Below the pieces are notes generated by a model. The model was not told the DNA's origin. It saw only the letters and a program-made list of their open reading frames with translations, and made no database searches. Below are positions 28,313 through 35,846 of a DNA stretch of 64,000 bases, one piece after another. The stretch is from JACMJL01 sp963791805 (GTDB lineage Bacteria; Bacillota; Clostridia; Clostridiales; Clostridiaceae), in the NCBI GenBank assembly GCA_963791805.1, contig CAWBTU010000003.1, forward strand, positions 1-64,000. The letters are read 5' to 3'. Each line of letters starts with the position of its first letter. The stretch's first letter is position 1. Made by a program: the position numbers and the translations under genes.

Positions 28313-29219
28313 AAGATAATGTACATGCAATACATTTCCACAAGCGAATATACCCTCTATATTAGTCTCCATGGATTCGTTTACCATTGGTCCACCAGTT
28401 CCTCAGTCATCATTCAACTTCAGCTTTTGGATCGTTCCATTTTCTGGAAGTAATACGACAGAAAGTAACAAAAGTATGCACAAGGAATACATTCTTTCAG
28501 TTCCAGGAATAACTTTTCTGTTTTCATCTACCTTCACAATGACTCTTCCTTCAAGTCTATCTTTTTTTATATTTTTATAACAGTATGGCTTAACTTTAAA
28601 GGTATATTATAATCATCAAGGCATTGAACAACATTTCTCTTTAATCCACTTGAATATGGTTTCAAAAGTCGGCCTACTGCCTTTACTTTAGCACCTTCGA
28701 AAGTCATTCTTCTAGCCATCATTAAACCAATGTCTCCTGAGCCGAGAATAACAACTTCTTTTCCTGGCATATAACCTTCTATGTTAACAAATTTCTGAGC
28801 GCATCCTGCGGTAAACACACCTGAGCATCTACTACCAGGTATATTTATAGCACCACGTGGTCCTTCTCTGCAACCCATTGCCAGTATTATTGATTTTGCT
28901 TTTATTTCATAATTCCATCCTCATTAACTGCTGTGATGACCTTGTCTTGTGTAATATTAAGCACTGTAGTATTCAGTTTGTATGGGATTTTATATTCATT
29001 TACTTTATCGATCAATCTTCCTGCATATTCAGGTCCTGTAAGCTCTTCTTTGAAGTGTGTAGTCCAAAGCCGTTATGAATACATTGATTCAATATTCCCC
29101 CAAGCTCTTTTTTTCTTTCCAATATCAAAATGCTTTGTATTCCTTCCGTCCCTTGCAGCTATAGCTGCAGCTACAGCCAGCAGGTCCTCCTCCGATTATT
29201 ACTTATCAATTTGTTCCAT
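28313..29219 (-). pseudogene. NAD(P)/FAD-dependent oxidoreductase of the glycerol operon, broken by frameshifts
   Basis: The family sits beside glpA in clostridial glycerol operons and may pass electrons from glycerol-3-phosphate oxidation. Starting at ATG 29219 (ggaggg 8 bases upstream) the frame soon breaks. Recognisable pieces in shifting frames are NQCIHNGFGLHT, CREGPRGAINIPGSRCSGVF, GYMPGKEVVILGSGDIGLMM (the second dinucleotide fold), NVVQCLDDYNIPLKLSHTV and SMETNIEGIFACGNVLHVH. At least six single-base slips are needed to join them. The damage is the same in kind as in glpK next door, while glpA upstream is intact. Confidence 0.8.
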
Positions 29220-29251
29220 TTTTAACCCTCCTATAATATTCTTAACCATTT

Positions 29252-30691
29252 TTAAAGATTTTCTTTGTTCTTGCCAACTAACAATTTAGATCCTCTTCCA
29301 AATTTAGTAATTTCCGTTGGAGGTATATTTAGCTCCTTGCATAAAATATCTACAACCCTTGATGTACAAAAACCTGCTTGACATCTTCCCATACCAGCTC
29401 TTGTTCTCTTTTTAACTCCATCAACAGTTTTAGCTCCAAGTGGTCTTCTGATTGCATCTAATATTTCACCTTCAGTAATAACTTCGCACCTACATACTAT
29501 TCTTCCATACTCAGGCTTCTCTTTAATAATGTTATTTCTTTCTTCATTATTTAGTTCCCTAAATTTAACTGTGCCTTTTCTCTCAGCTATAAAGTTATTT
29601 TTAAGTTCTGGTTTTAAATTATCTACTACTATAGAGGCAACCATTTCTGCTATTGCAGGTGCTGAGGTTAATCCTGGTGACTCTATACCTGCAACATTTA
29701 TAAATCCAGGTGAACTTTTAGACTCACCAATTATGAAATCTCCTTTTTCAGTCCCTGCCCTTAAGCCAGTAAAGGAAGTGATTATCTGTCCCATTGGAAT
29801 ATTATTAATGCTTAATTTTGCTCGGGCTATAATATCGTCTAGACCCTCTTTAGTAGTATCTAAGTCCTCTTTATCTTCTATATTTATTGCATTAGGTCCT
29901 ATAAGTAAATTACCATCTACTGTAGGAGTAACTAATACACCTTTTCCCATTTTTGTTGGCAGTTGAAATATAGTTTTAGTAACTGTTTTTCCAACAGCCT
30001 TATCAAACAAACAATATTCACCTCTTCGTGGCATAATATTGAATTTTTCATCTGAAACTAAATTGTTCATTACATCTGAATAAAGTCCAGCTGCATTAAT
30101 AACTATCTTACTCTCAATATATTTATCATCTGCCATTAATAATTTGAAGCCATTATCTATCTTTGTAATGTTTTTTATTTCAGCCCCAAGATTAAATTCA
30201 ACACCATTTGCGTAAGCGTTTTCAGCCATAGCGATACTCATTTCGTATGGGCAAACTATACCTCCGGTGGGGGCAAGTAAGGCTGCTACTACTTCTTTAG
30301 AAATACTAGGCTCCATTTTTCTAACTTCGTCACCACTTAGAATTTCAATGTTAGGTACACCATTATTTTCACCTTGGATTTTTAGCAATTCTAAATCTTT
30401 TATGTTAGCCTCATCAAAACATAGCACCAATGATCCATTTCTTTTAAATGGAAAATCTAACTCCTTCGATAATTTGTCAAACATAGCGTTTCCCTTAACG
30501 TTTAGCTTTGCTTTTATAGAATTTGGCTTTGCATCGAATCCTGCATGTACAATTGCGCTATTAGCTTTAGTTGTTCCTGAAGCTAAGTCAACTTCCTTGT
30601 CTACTACAATTACATGCATATTATACTTACTAAGCTCTCTAGCAATAGATGATCCTACAACCCCTGCTCCTATAATTGATACATCATACAT
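29252..30691 (-). CDS. glpA: FAD-dependent glycerol-3-phosphate dehydrogenase-like protein with BFD-type [2Fe-2S] domain
   Basis: This 479-residue protein has an N-terminal dinucleotide fold (IIGAGVVGSSIARELSKY), the DAO-type FAD-binding oxidase core (ANSAIVHAGFDAKPNSIKAK), and a C-terminal BFD-like domain with VCRCEVITEGE and GRCQAGFC, whose four cysteines can hold a [2Fe-2S] cluster. This matches the GlpA-like dehydrogenases of clostridial glycerol operons that oxidise glycerol-3-phosphate to dihydroxyacetone phosphate. It is the first gene of the operon; ATG 30691 has aggaggag 6 bases upstream. A promoter and attenuator-like leader precede it. Confidence 0.88.
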   Translation of the reverse strand: MYDVSIIGAGVVGSSIARELSKYNMHVIVVDKEVDLASGTTKANSAIVHAGFDAKPNSIKAKLNVKGNAMFDKLSKELDFPFKRNGSLVLCFDEANIKDLELLKIQGENNGVPNIEILSGDEVRKMEPSISKEVVAALLAPTGGIVCPYEMSIAMAENAYANGVEFNLGAEIKNITKIDNGFKLLMADDKYIESKIVINAAGLYSDVMNNLVSDEKFNIMPRRGEYCLFDKAVGKTVTKTIFQLPTKMGKGVLVTPTVDGNLLIGPNAINIEDKEDLDTTKEGLDDIIARAKLSINNIPMGQIITSFTGLRAGTEKGDFIIGESKSSPGFINVAGIESPGLTSAPAIAEMVASIVVDNLKPELKNNFIAERKGTVKFRELNNEERNNIIKEKPEYGRIVCRCEVITEGEILDAIRRPLGAKTVDGVKKRTRAGMGRCQAGFCTSRVVDILCKELNIPPTEITKFGRGSKLLVGKNKENL

Positions 30692-30740
30692 TGAATACTC
30701 CTCCTAGTTTTTATAAAATTTTATCCTTAATTTAGAGTGC

Positions 30741-30792
30741 AAAAAAACCACAACTAAAGCTTAAAATTTAAATTTTAACACTCTAATTGTGG
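30741..30792 (-). promoter_or_regulatory. Leader terminator (attenuator) of the glycerol operon
   Basis: In the untranslated leader, ccacaattagag pairs with ctttagttgtgg (12 bp, two wobbles) around a 21-base AT loop and is followed at once by seven T residues. This is a full intrinsic terminator placed between promoter and glpA, as in the Bacillus glp operons where GlpP prevents termination when glycerol-3-phosphate is present. GlpP control here is inference; no glpP gene is in the window. Confidence 0.75.
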
Positions 30793-30828
30793 CTCTCATA
30801 ATCTCAGCCATAACTATTTATTGATTTC

Positions 30829-30857
30829 AGTATACTATACCTTTTTAAATTAATCAA
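30829..30857 (-). promoter_or_regulatory. Sigma-A-type promoter of the glycerol operon
   Basis: On the minus strand TTGATT (-35, 30852-30857) is followed after 17 bases by TATACT (-10, 30829-30834). Transcription would begin near 30,822 and pass through the leader terminator before glpA, about 130 bases downstream. Confidence 0.65.
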
Positions 30858-31198
30858 CAATATTTCTTTATGCATATATGATAAATTTAGTTCAATACTA
30901 TCATTAATTATTTAAAACTAATTACCAATAACCTCTGAACAAATATTGGAAAACTCTATACTAATTTTTTCTTTATTCGTTTAATATATATTTTTTTCTT
31001 TATATTTTTATATTTGAATAAATTTAATAATACTAAGTATGCATAACTATAAACTTCTATTATTTTATGTTTTTTCATTAATATACGATTATTTCCTACT
31101 AAATAATACCTAAAATAATTAAAACTTTAATTTAAAATCAAAAAAAATAGTGCTATAATCATATTACAATACTAATTTTATAAAGGAGGCTACATTCA
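30858..31198. other. AT-rich intergenic region between divergent glp operon and response-regulator gene
   Basis: No gene is seen. It ends with a good ribosome-binding site (aaaggagg) for the downstream response regulator and holds a TATAAT at 31154-31159 that may be its -10 box; no convincing -35 box lies at the right distance. The rest is low-complexity AT. Confidence 0.4.
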
Positions 31199-31585
31199 AT
31201 GAGTACTAAACAAACTGATAAAAGAATACTTGTAATTGACGATTCAGTTAGCATAAGAAATTATATAAAACTAATATTAGAAGCGGAAAATTATATTATA
31301 ACTCTTGCAGAGAATGGCGCAGAAGGCGTCAAAGCTTATAGAGAAGGTATCTTTGATTTAGTTATTACTGATGTTTATATGCCTATAATTAGTGGATTAG
31401 AATTAGTTGTCAAGTTAAAAGAAGAATTTCCAGATGCAAAAATAATTGTTTTGTCTGATGGTGGAAAAGAACATTTCGATGATAATTTAAATGTCTGTGA
31501 AGCTCTCGGGGCTTCTTCATTCTTAAGTAAATCTAAAATAAATGAAGAATTAATTTCTTTAGTAAAATCCACTTTAGAAGAATAG
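31199..31585 (+). CDS. Stand-alone CheY-like response regulator
   Basis: The 128-residue protein is a single receiver domain with no output domain. The acidic pocket is D14-D15, the phosphoacceptor is D58 in LVITDVYMP, a serine occurs at LSD (86), and the conserved lysine is K111 in FLSKSK. Aggaggc precedes the ATG by about 10 bases. No histidine kinase or chemotaxis gene is adjacent, so its partner is unknown. It may signal to flagellar or stress machinery by protein contact. Confidence 0.88.
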   Translation: MSTKQTDKRILVIDDSVSIRNYIKLILEAENYIITLAENGAEGVKAYREGIFDLVITDVYMPIISGLELVVKLKEEFPDAKIIVLSDGGKEHFDDNLNVCEALGASSFLSKSKINEELISLVKSTLEE

Positions 31586-31644
31586 TATCTTCAAATCATA
31601 TTTGTACAATTTGCAATCAAATAAATTAATTTTAAATGTAAAAT

Positions 31645-31704
31645 TAAAGGAACAACTGGATAGTTTCTAGAAATCGAAACTGATCTGTTGTTCCTTTATG
31701 TTTT
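31645..31704 (+). terminator. Terminator after the CheY-like gene
   Basis: A 12-bp outer stem (taaaggaacaac / gttgttccttta) with an inner agtttc/gaaact stem is followed by tgtttt. It lies 60 bases past the stop codon. Confidence 0.75.
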
Positions 31705-31767
31705 AATTAAAAATGTACCGGGTTATCTGAATCAAATCTTCTAGATATAAAATTAATAATTCATATT

Positions 31768-32556
31768 CTATCTAAGATAGAAATATATACTAACAAACAT
31801 TATATTCATTAAAATGCAAACATAATCAGCAACCTTAAACTTAATTTTCTTATAAACTCTATATTCTCCAGTAAATCCTCTACATTCCATTGCCCCATAC
31901 ATTTCTTCTGACATTTCCTTTGACTTCAAAAACATAGTTCCTACAATACCAGAAAGTGAAGAATTCTTATTCGTACTTTTCCCTACAGATCTAATTTTCA
32001 ATGCATAAATCATATTTAAAGAAAAATCGCCCAAAACTAGAATATATTTAATAGTAGTATCTAATACGAAAATAAACATATCTGGAATATGAAATATCTT
32101 CAAATTTCCTATAAGATCATTCCATTGTGTTGTAGCAGCAAGAATATTAACAGTAGTAACAGAAGCTAACACCTTTAAAGTAATCATTACAGTATTATTT
32201 CCATATCCCATAAACACTGATGGCAATAGAATAATGAAAGTAAAAACTGTTACAACCAAACTAACTTTAAGAATACTTTTGATTTCTTCTGTGCTAAGGA
32301 AATTAATAACTACAAGCAAGCATACAATTGTAAGATATACAAATGCAGCATTTTGGCTTAATGAAAGAAAGATAATAAGTATCATTGTAGATATAAATTT
32401 AAGCAATGAATTAACTCCTATAATATTTCTTCTATATTCAGTTTGTTTTCTAAATTTTGAAAGCACCTTTAGCAAAGACAAGATGCTCTTATTTATAAAA
32501 GCATCCTTATCCTTTAAAGGGATATATTCATCTTTTAACAAAAGCCATTCTGGCAT
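31768..32556 (-). CDS. CbiQ-like transmembrane (T) component of an energy-coupling factor transporter
   Basis: ECF T components couple a substrate-binding protein to ATPases for uptake of metals or vitamins. This 262-residue protein has about six membrane helices and the family motif near the C-terminus (GAMECRGFTGEYR, variant of RG-containing coupling helix). The first helix of the family is preceded by a long polar start. It lies downstream of hypB on the same strand, so nickel is a likely substrate. The substrate-specific and ATPase genes (M/N, O) are not adjacent, so it is either shared or orphaned. Possible remnants lie at 32,557-32,674. Confidence 0.75.
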   Translation of the reverse strand: MPEWLLLKDEYIPLKDKDAFINKSILSLLKVLSKFRKQTEYRRNIIGVNSLLKFISTMILIIFLSLSQNAAFVYLTIVCLLVVINFLSTEEIKSILKVSLVVTVFTFIILLPSVFMGYGNNTVMITLKVLASVTTVNILAATTQWNDLIGNLKIFHIPDMFIFVLDTTIKYILVLGDFSLNMIYALKIRSVGKSTNKNSSLSGIVGTMFLKSKEMSEEMYGAMECRGFTGEYRVYKKIKFKVADYVCILMNIMFVSIYFYLR

Positions 32557-32674
32557 CTGAAACTTCCTCTCTTAATCGTATTTAACTCTATGTATCTCGC
32601 TGTCCTTTTACACTTGTTGACATACTAAATACTATCATAATTGTGGCTACTCCTGCAACTCCTTATGCTATAGT
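32557..32674. other. Gap between cbiQ-like gene and hypB, possible gene remnant
   Basis: Read on the minus strand right after the hypB stop, a short frame gives GVAGVATIMIVFSMSTSVKG before a stop. This resembles the last membrane helix of a nickel/cobalt transport subunit. It is too short to be sure and could be chance. Confidence 0.25.
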
Positions 32675-33364
32675 CTAATAAATGGATTTAAACAGCACTT
32701 CACCCTGTTTTTCGAATTTACTTTTTACATTTCGTTCAATATAATTTACAATACAATCTACTCCATATCCTGTTCTTGAAGAAACTTTAAAGATTTCTGC
32801 ATTAGGGTTTATTTTCTTTGAATCAGTTTCTACCTTTTTGTCATCAAAATTGAAATGCTCAATCATATCATACTTGTTTAGTATAAGTGCATTTGCTGTA
32901 GAAAAAAGCAAAGGATACTTTTCAATTTTATCATCCCCCTCAGGAATGCTTAGTACAGCAATTTTAAAATCTTCACCTAAATCATACTCCGCAGGACAAA
33001 CAAGGTTTCCAATATTCTCAATTAGAATTATATCTATTTCCTCCAAATCAAAAAAACGAATTATATCCTTAATTGACTTTGCTTCAATATGGCAGTCACT
33101 TTCTGTATTTAATTGTACAACTGGTATATTTAGTGAATCTATTTTTTCTGCATCTACTTTACCTGCTATATCCCCTTCAACCACTGCAAAATTATATTTA
33201 TATTTTAAATTTTCTATTAATTCAATTATAAAACTTGTTTTACCTGCTCCAGGAGATCCCATAACATTAATCAAATACACATTTTTGCTTTTTAATAATG
33301 CTTTGATTTCATTGCTACAATCCTCATTCTGTTCTAGTATCTGTCTTACCACCTTAATATCCAT
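32675..33364 (-). CDS. hypB: Hydrogenase nickel incorporation GTPase HypB
   Basis: HypB is a SIMIBI GTPase that, with HypA, inserts nickel in hydrogenase (or UreG-like in urease). The 229-residue form has the P-loop GSPGAGKT (36-43), the metal-binding CH pair (C91-H92), and IENIGNLVCPAEYDLGE with the metal-binding C123. It lacks the N-terminal CxxCGC or His-rich tail found in some family members. No hydrogenase structural or other hyp gene is nearby; the adjacent ECF T component suggests a nickel locus. Start at ATG 33364 with aaagat-type weak site upstream. Confidence 0.9.
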   Translation of the reverse strand: MDIKVVRQILEQNEDCSNEIKALLKSKNVYLINVMGSPGAGKTSFIIELIENLKYKYNFAVVEGDIAGKVDAEKIDSLNIPVVQLNTESDCHIEAKSIKDIIRFFDLEEIDIILIENIGNLVCPAEYDLGEDFKIAVLSIPEGDDKIEKYPLLFSTANALILNKYDMIEHFNFDDKKVETDSKKINPNAEIFKVSSRTGYGVDCIVNYIERNVKSKFEKQGEVLFKSIY

Positions 33365-33521
33365 ATCTTTGCCTCCAAAACATTAAATGTTTATAATCTA
33401 CTTTACAATATTCATTTCATAATGCAAAATAGTAAATATAAATATATTTTAACATATAATCTTGTTTATAGATGCAAAAAACATTTATAAATATGCGATT
33501 CATTTTTATGGAGGCATTAAT

Positions 33522-33941
33522 ATGAAAATTGCTGTAATAGATGCTCAAGGTGCAGGCTTTGGACAAGCTGTAATTAAAAAAATACGAAAAGAGATACATG
33601 GAAATATAGATATTATTGCTTTAGGCACAAACGTAGAAGCCACTTCTAACATGGTGAGATCAGGTGCTAACGTTGGTATAAGTGGCGAAAGAGGTATTTG
33701 TTCGTTTTTAAAAAAGAATGAACTTCAAGCTATTATTGCTCCAATCAGTATCATTTGTGATGGCGGTATTAATAGCGAAATCTCATCTTTAATTCCCCAC
33801 GCAATTTTTCGTTCAAATTGTACTAAATATATTTTGCCGCTTCAAAAAAACGGAATTTACATACCTGGTACTCGCGATCTTCATATAAGGGGAATGGTAG
33901 AAGAAATAATACTAGATATACAAATGAAGCAACTTCCTTAA
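33522..33941 (+). CDS. DUF3842 family protein
   Basis: This 139-residue protein begins MKIAVIDAQGAGFGQAVIKK with a glycine-rich nucleotide-fold-like start, then IIALGTNVEATSNMVRSGAN and APISIICDGGINSEISS. These fit DUF3842, found in Firmicutes, often near nickel or tungsten/molybdenum genes; its function is unknown. Ggagg lies 7 bases before the chosen ATG at 33522; the upstream extension of the frame has no such site. It is divergent from hypB. Confidence 0.8.
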   Translation: MKIAVIDAQGAGFGQAVIKKIRKEIHGNIDIIALGTNVEATSNMVRSGANVGISGERGICSFLKKNELQAIIAPISIICDGGINSEISSLIPHAIFRSNCTKYILPLQKNGIYIPGTRDLHIRGMVEEIILDIQMKQLP

Positions 33942-33999
33942 ACTCCTAGGATAAAACACTTTTTTTGTGAAACACTAACTTTAAAAAGGAGTGTTATCT

Positions 34000-34200
34000 A
34001 TGAAATGGGAGTACAACGTAATTAAGTCTGAAGAAATCTTACAATCAAATGACATAACTAAATCACAAAGGGTCCTCAATAAATATGGTGATGACGGCTG
34101 GGAGCTTGTAGGCCCTCTACAACAAGCACAAAAAAATGATGGTTGGATAACAGGTTCTGATAGTGACTTTGCAGTCTTCAAAAGAGTAATACAATCTTAA
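34000..34200 (+). CDS. DUF4177 small protein
   Basis: A 66-residue protein with the DUF4177 pattern: WEYNVIK at the start, then VLNKYGDDGWELVGPLQ and a last strand FAVFKRVI. The fold is a small alpha/beta sandwich; function is unknown. Aaaagga lies about 8 bases before ATG 34000. A similar gene (35353-35556, opposite strand) lies 1.2 kb away beyond a MerR-like gene. Confidence 0.8.
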   Translation: MKWEYNVIKSEEILQSNDITKSQRVLNKYGDDGWELVGPLQQAQKNDGWITGSDSDFAVFKRVIQS

Positions 34201-34206
34201 AATATC

Positions 34207-34250
34207 ATAAAATGGCGTTAATCATGATAATATGATTAACGCCATTTTAT
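34207..34250 (+). terminator. Long perfect hairpin after the DUF4177 gene
   Basis: A perfect 19-bp stem (ataaaatggcgttaatcat and its complement) encloses gataat, 6 bases beyond the stop codon. There is no following T-run except tttt inside the stem; it likely terminates or protects the transcript. Confidence 0.65.
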
Positions 34251-34435
34251 GTATTGTGCAAAACTAAAAAACACTTATTTTATTCTTTTACTTATTTAGG
34301 CTAGTAATCACTTTTTCTCCTATTTTGTACCCCCAAATACATTTTTGATTACAACCTGATTTATACACTTTATCATTGCTTTGTGACAGTTTAGTTTCAA
34401 TATTATAACTATTTTGTAAACATGCAATCTTTTAA

Positions 34436-34464
34436 TTGATTATTTATGGCAAATAATGTAAAAT
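34436..34464 (+). promoter_or_regulatory. Sigma-A-type promoter of the MerR-like gene
   Basis: TTGATT (34436-34441) and TAAAAT (34459-34464) are 17 bases apart. They precede ATG 34565 by about 100 bases. An inverted repeat (caatgga at 34501-34507, tccattg at 34522-34528) lies between promoter and gene and might be a regulator site or mRNA hairpin. The remainder of 34251-34435 holds no visible gene. Confidence 0.5.
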
Positions 34465-34564
34465 ATATTTAAGTAACCAAAAATGTATCTTTATATAGTT
34501 CAATGGATGTTTTTCTGTATTTCCATTGGATTTTGATAAACTTAATTAGAAGGAGTAATAAGTA

Positions 34565-35164
34565 ATGGATAATATCAAGTATTATACTATAGGTGAAGTA
34601 TGTGAATATCTAAGTAATAAAGGTTTCAAAGAATTCTATGCCCATAATCTACGATATTTAGAAAAAGTTTTGGAAGACGTTTTTGAAATTAGAAGAGATG
34701 TGCATCTAAATAGAGTTTATGTAAAAGAAGATATTGAGAAAATAGAAACTATTTTAAACTTGAGAGAGCAAGGATTGAATTATACTGCTATCCGAAATGT
34801 ATTAGTAAATTCAAATACAGTTGAAGCAGAAATTGCAATGAGCGAAACCCAACAAGGTTCAATTGAAGAAGTTTTTGAGAATAACAAAATTCTCATTCAA
34901 AATGAAAATATAGATAAATTTAAAGAGATAATGACTGAAATTACTAATAATAGCATATCTACTATTATTGTCCCTAAACTAGAAGACTTTATTCTAGATA
35001 TATCAAATTTACAAAAACAAAATATTGAATTAAAGCTTGCGTTAGAAGTGCAACAGGACGAACATTTTAGAAGGGTTGATGAAAAACTAACTAAATGGAG
35101 AGAAGAAAGTAAGAATAAAAAGAGTGAAAAAAAGAAGTCATGGTTTAAGAAGGCTATTTCTTAA
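34565..35164 (+). CDS. MerR-like helix-turn-helix protein with C-terminal coiled coil (DUF3967-like)
   Basis: The 199-residue protein begins with a MerR-type winged helix (YYTIGEVCEYLSNKGFKEFY and YVKEDIEKIETILNLREQGL). A long charged central region and a coiled coil follow (LEDFILDISNLQKQNIELKL), with a Lys-rich C-terminus KKKSWFKKAI that resembles DUF3967 proteins. It lacks a small-molecule-binding domain. It may control neighbouring genes or act in DNA architecture. Aaggagt lies 9 bases before the ATG. Confidence 0.7.
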   Translation: MDNIKYYTIGEVCEYLSNKGFKEFYAHNLRYLEKVLEDVFEIRRDVHLNRVYVKEDIEKIETILNLREQGLNYTAIRNVLVNSNTVEAEIAMSETQQGSIEEVFENNKILIQNENIDKFKEIMTEITNNSISTIIVPKLEDFILDISNLQKQNIELKLALEVQQDEHFRRVDEKLTKWREESKNKKSEKKKSWFKKAIS

Positions 35165-35352
35165 ACTAATAGTTGTTATAAATTCCAAAAGCAGCCAAAC
35201 TACTGGTTGCTTTAGAATTCATAATTACTATTTTACTCTTCTAAGTATTACTTCCTTATGTCTTAACACTTCTGCTTCAATCTTATTCAACAGTTCTGTA
35301 TTGCTTCTTGACCTTCCATAAGCTTTAATTTGTTATCTTTTCATTATAAAAT

Positions 35353-35556
35353 TTACATATTACTGGCCTGCCTTTTAAATACTAGTGAATAACTGTATAA
35401 TTGGGGCATCCATCCTTCACCGATATTGGGTGGATAAAAAATACTTACAAGTTCCCAACCTTCTTTACCGTAATTATTAAGTTCTTCTTGTAATTTTGAA
35501 GGTTCTTTTAAATTAGATATGGTTTCAAATTTAACTACTTTATATTCCCATTCCAT
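35353..35556 (-). CDS. DUF4177 small protein, paralogue
   Basis: A 67-residue DUF4177 protein: MEWEYKVVKFETI, LNNYGKEGWELVSIFYP and LVFKRQ. It shares the WEY-V-K, GWELV and FKR positions with the gene at 34000-34200. The two face one another around the MerR-like gene, suggesting a local duplication. Function unknown. Confidence 0.8.
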   Translation of the reverse strand: MEWEYKVVKFETISNLKEPSKLQEELNNYGKEGWELVSIFYPPNIGEGWMPQLYSYSLVFKRQASNM

Positions 35557-35773
35557 AATAAATTCACTCCATTCATTTATTTAAGTAGCTATTTTCAAAT
35601 TATCTGATTATACACATATGTAAATAAAAGTTTAACCACCTTATTTGCTAAACAATTAACCTTTTATTAAATTCTTATATACCTTTAATTGATTATAATA
35701 ATATAGTATGTTTACCTATGTTTTTTGTTAATTGTGAGGACTAATTTTATTTTCATGGTACGTTCATTAATAT

Positions 35774-35824
35774 AAAAAAACTGTCACATCTAAAAATCAC
35801 TTTTTAGTTTGAGACAGTTTTTTT
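35774..35824 (-). terminator. Terminator after the ABC transporter operon
   Basis: Stem aaaaaaactgtc / gacagttttttt encloses about 27 bases containing a smaller stem (ctaaaaa/tttttag). On the minus strand a run of T follows. It lies 23 bases past the permease stop. Confidence 0.8.
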
Positions 35825-35846
35825 ATTCCCTAATTTATTATATTAA

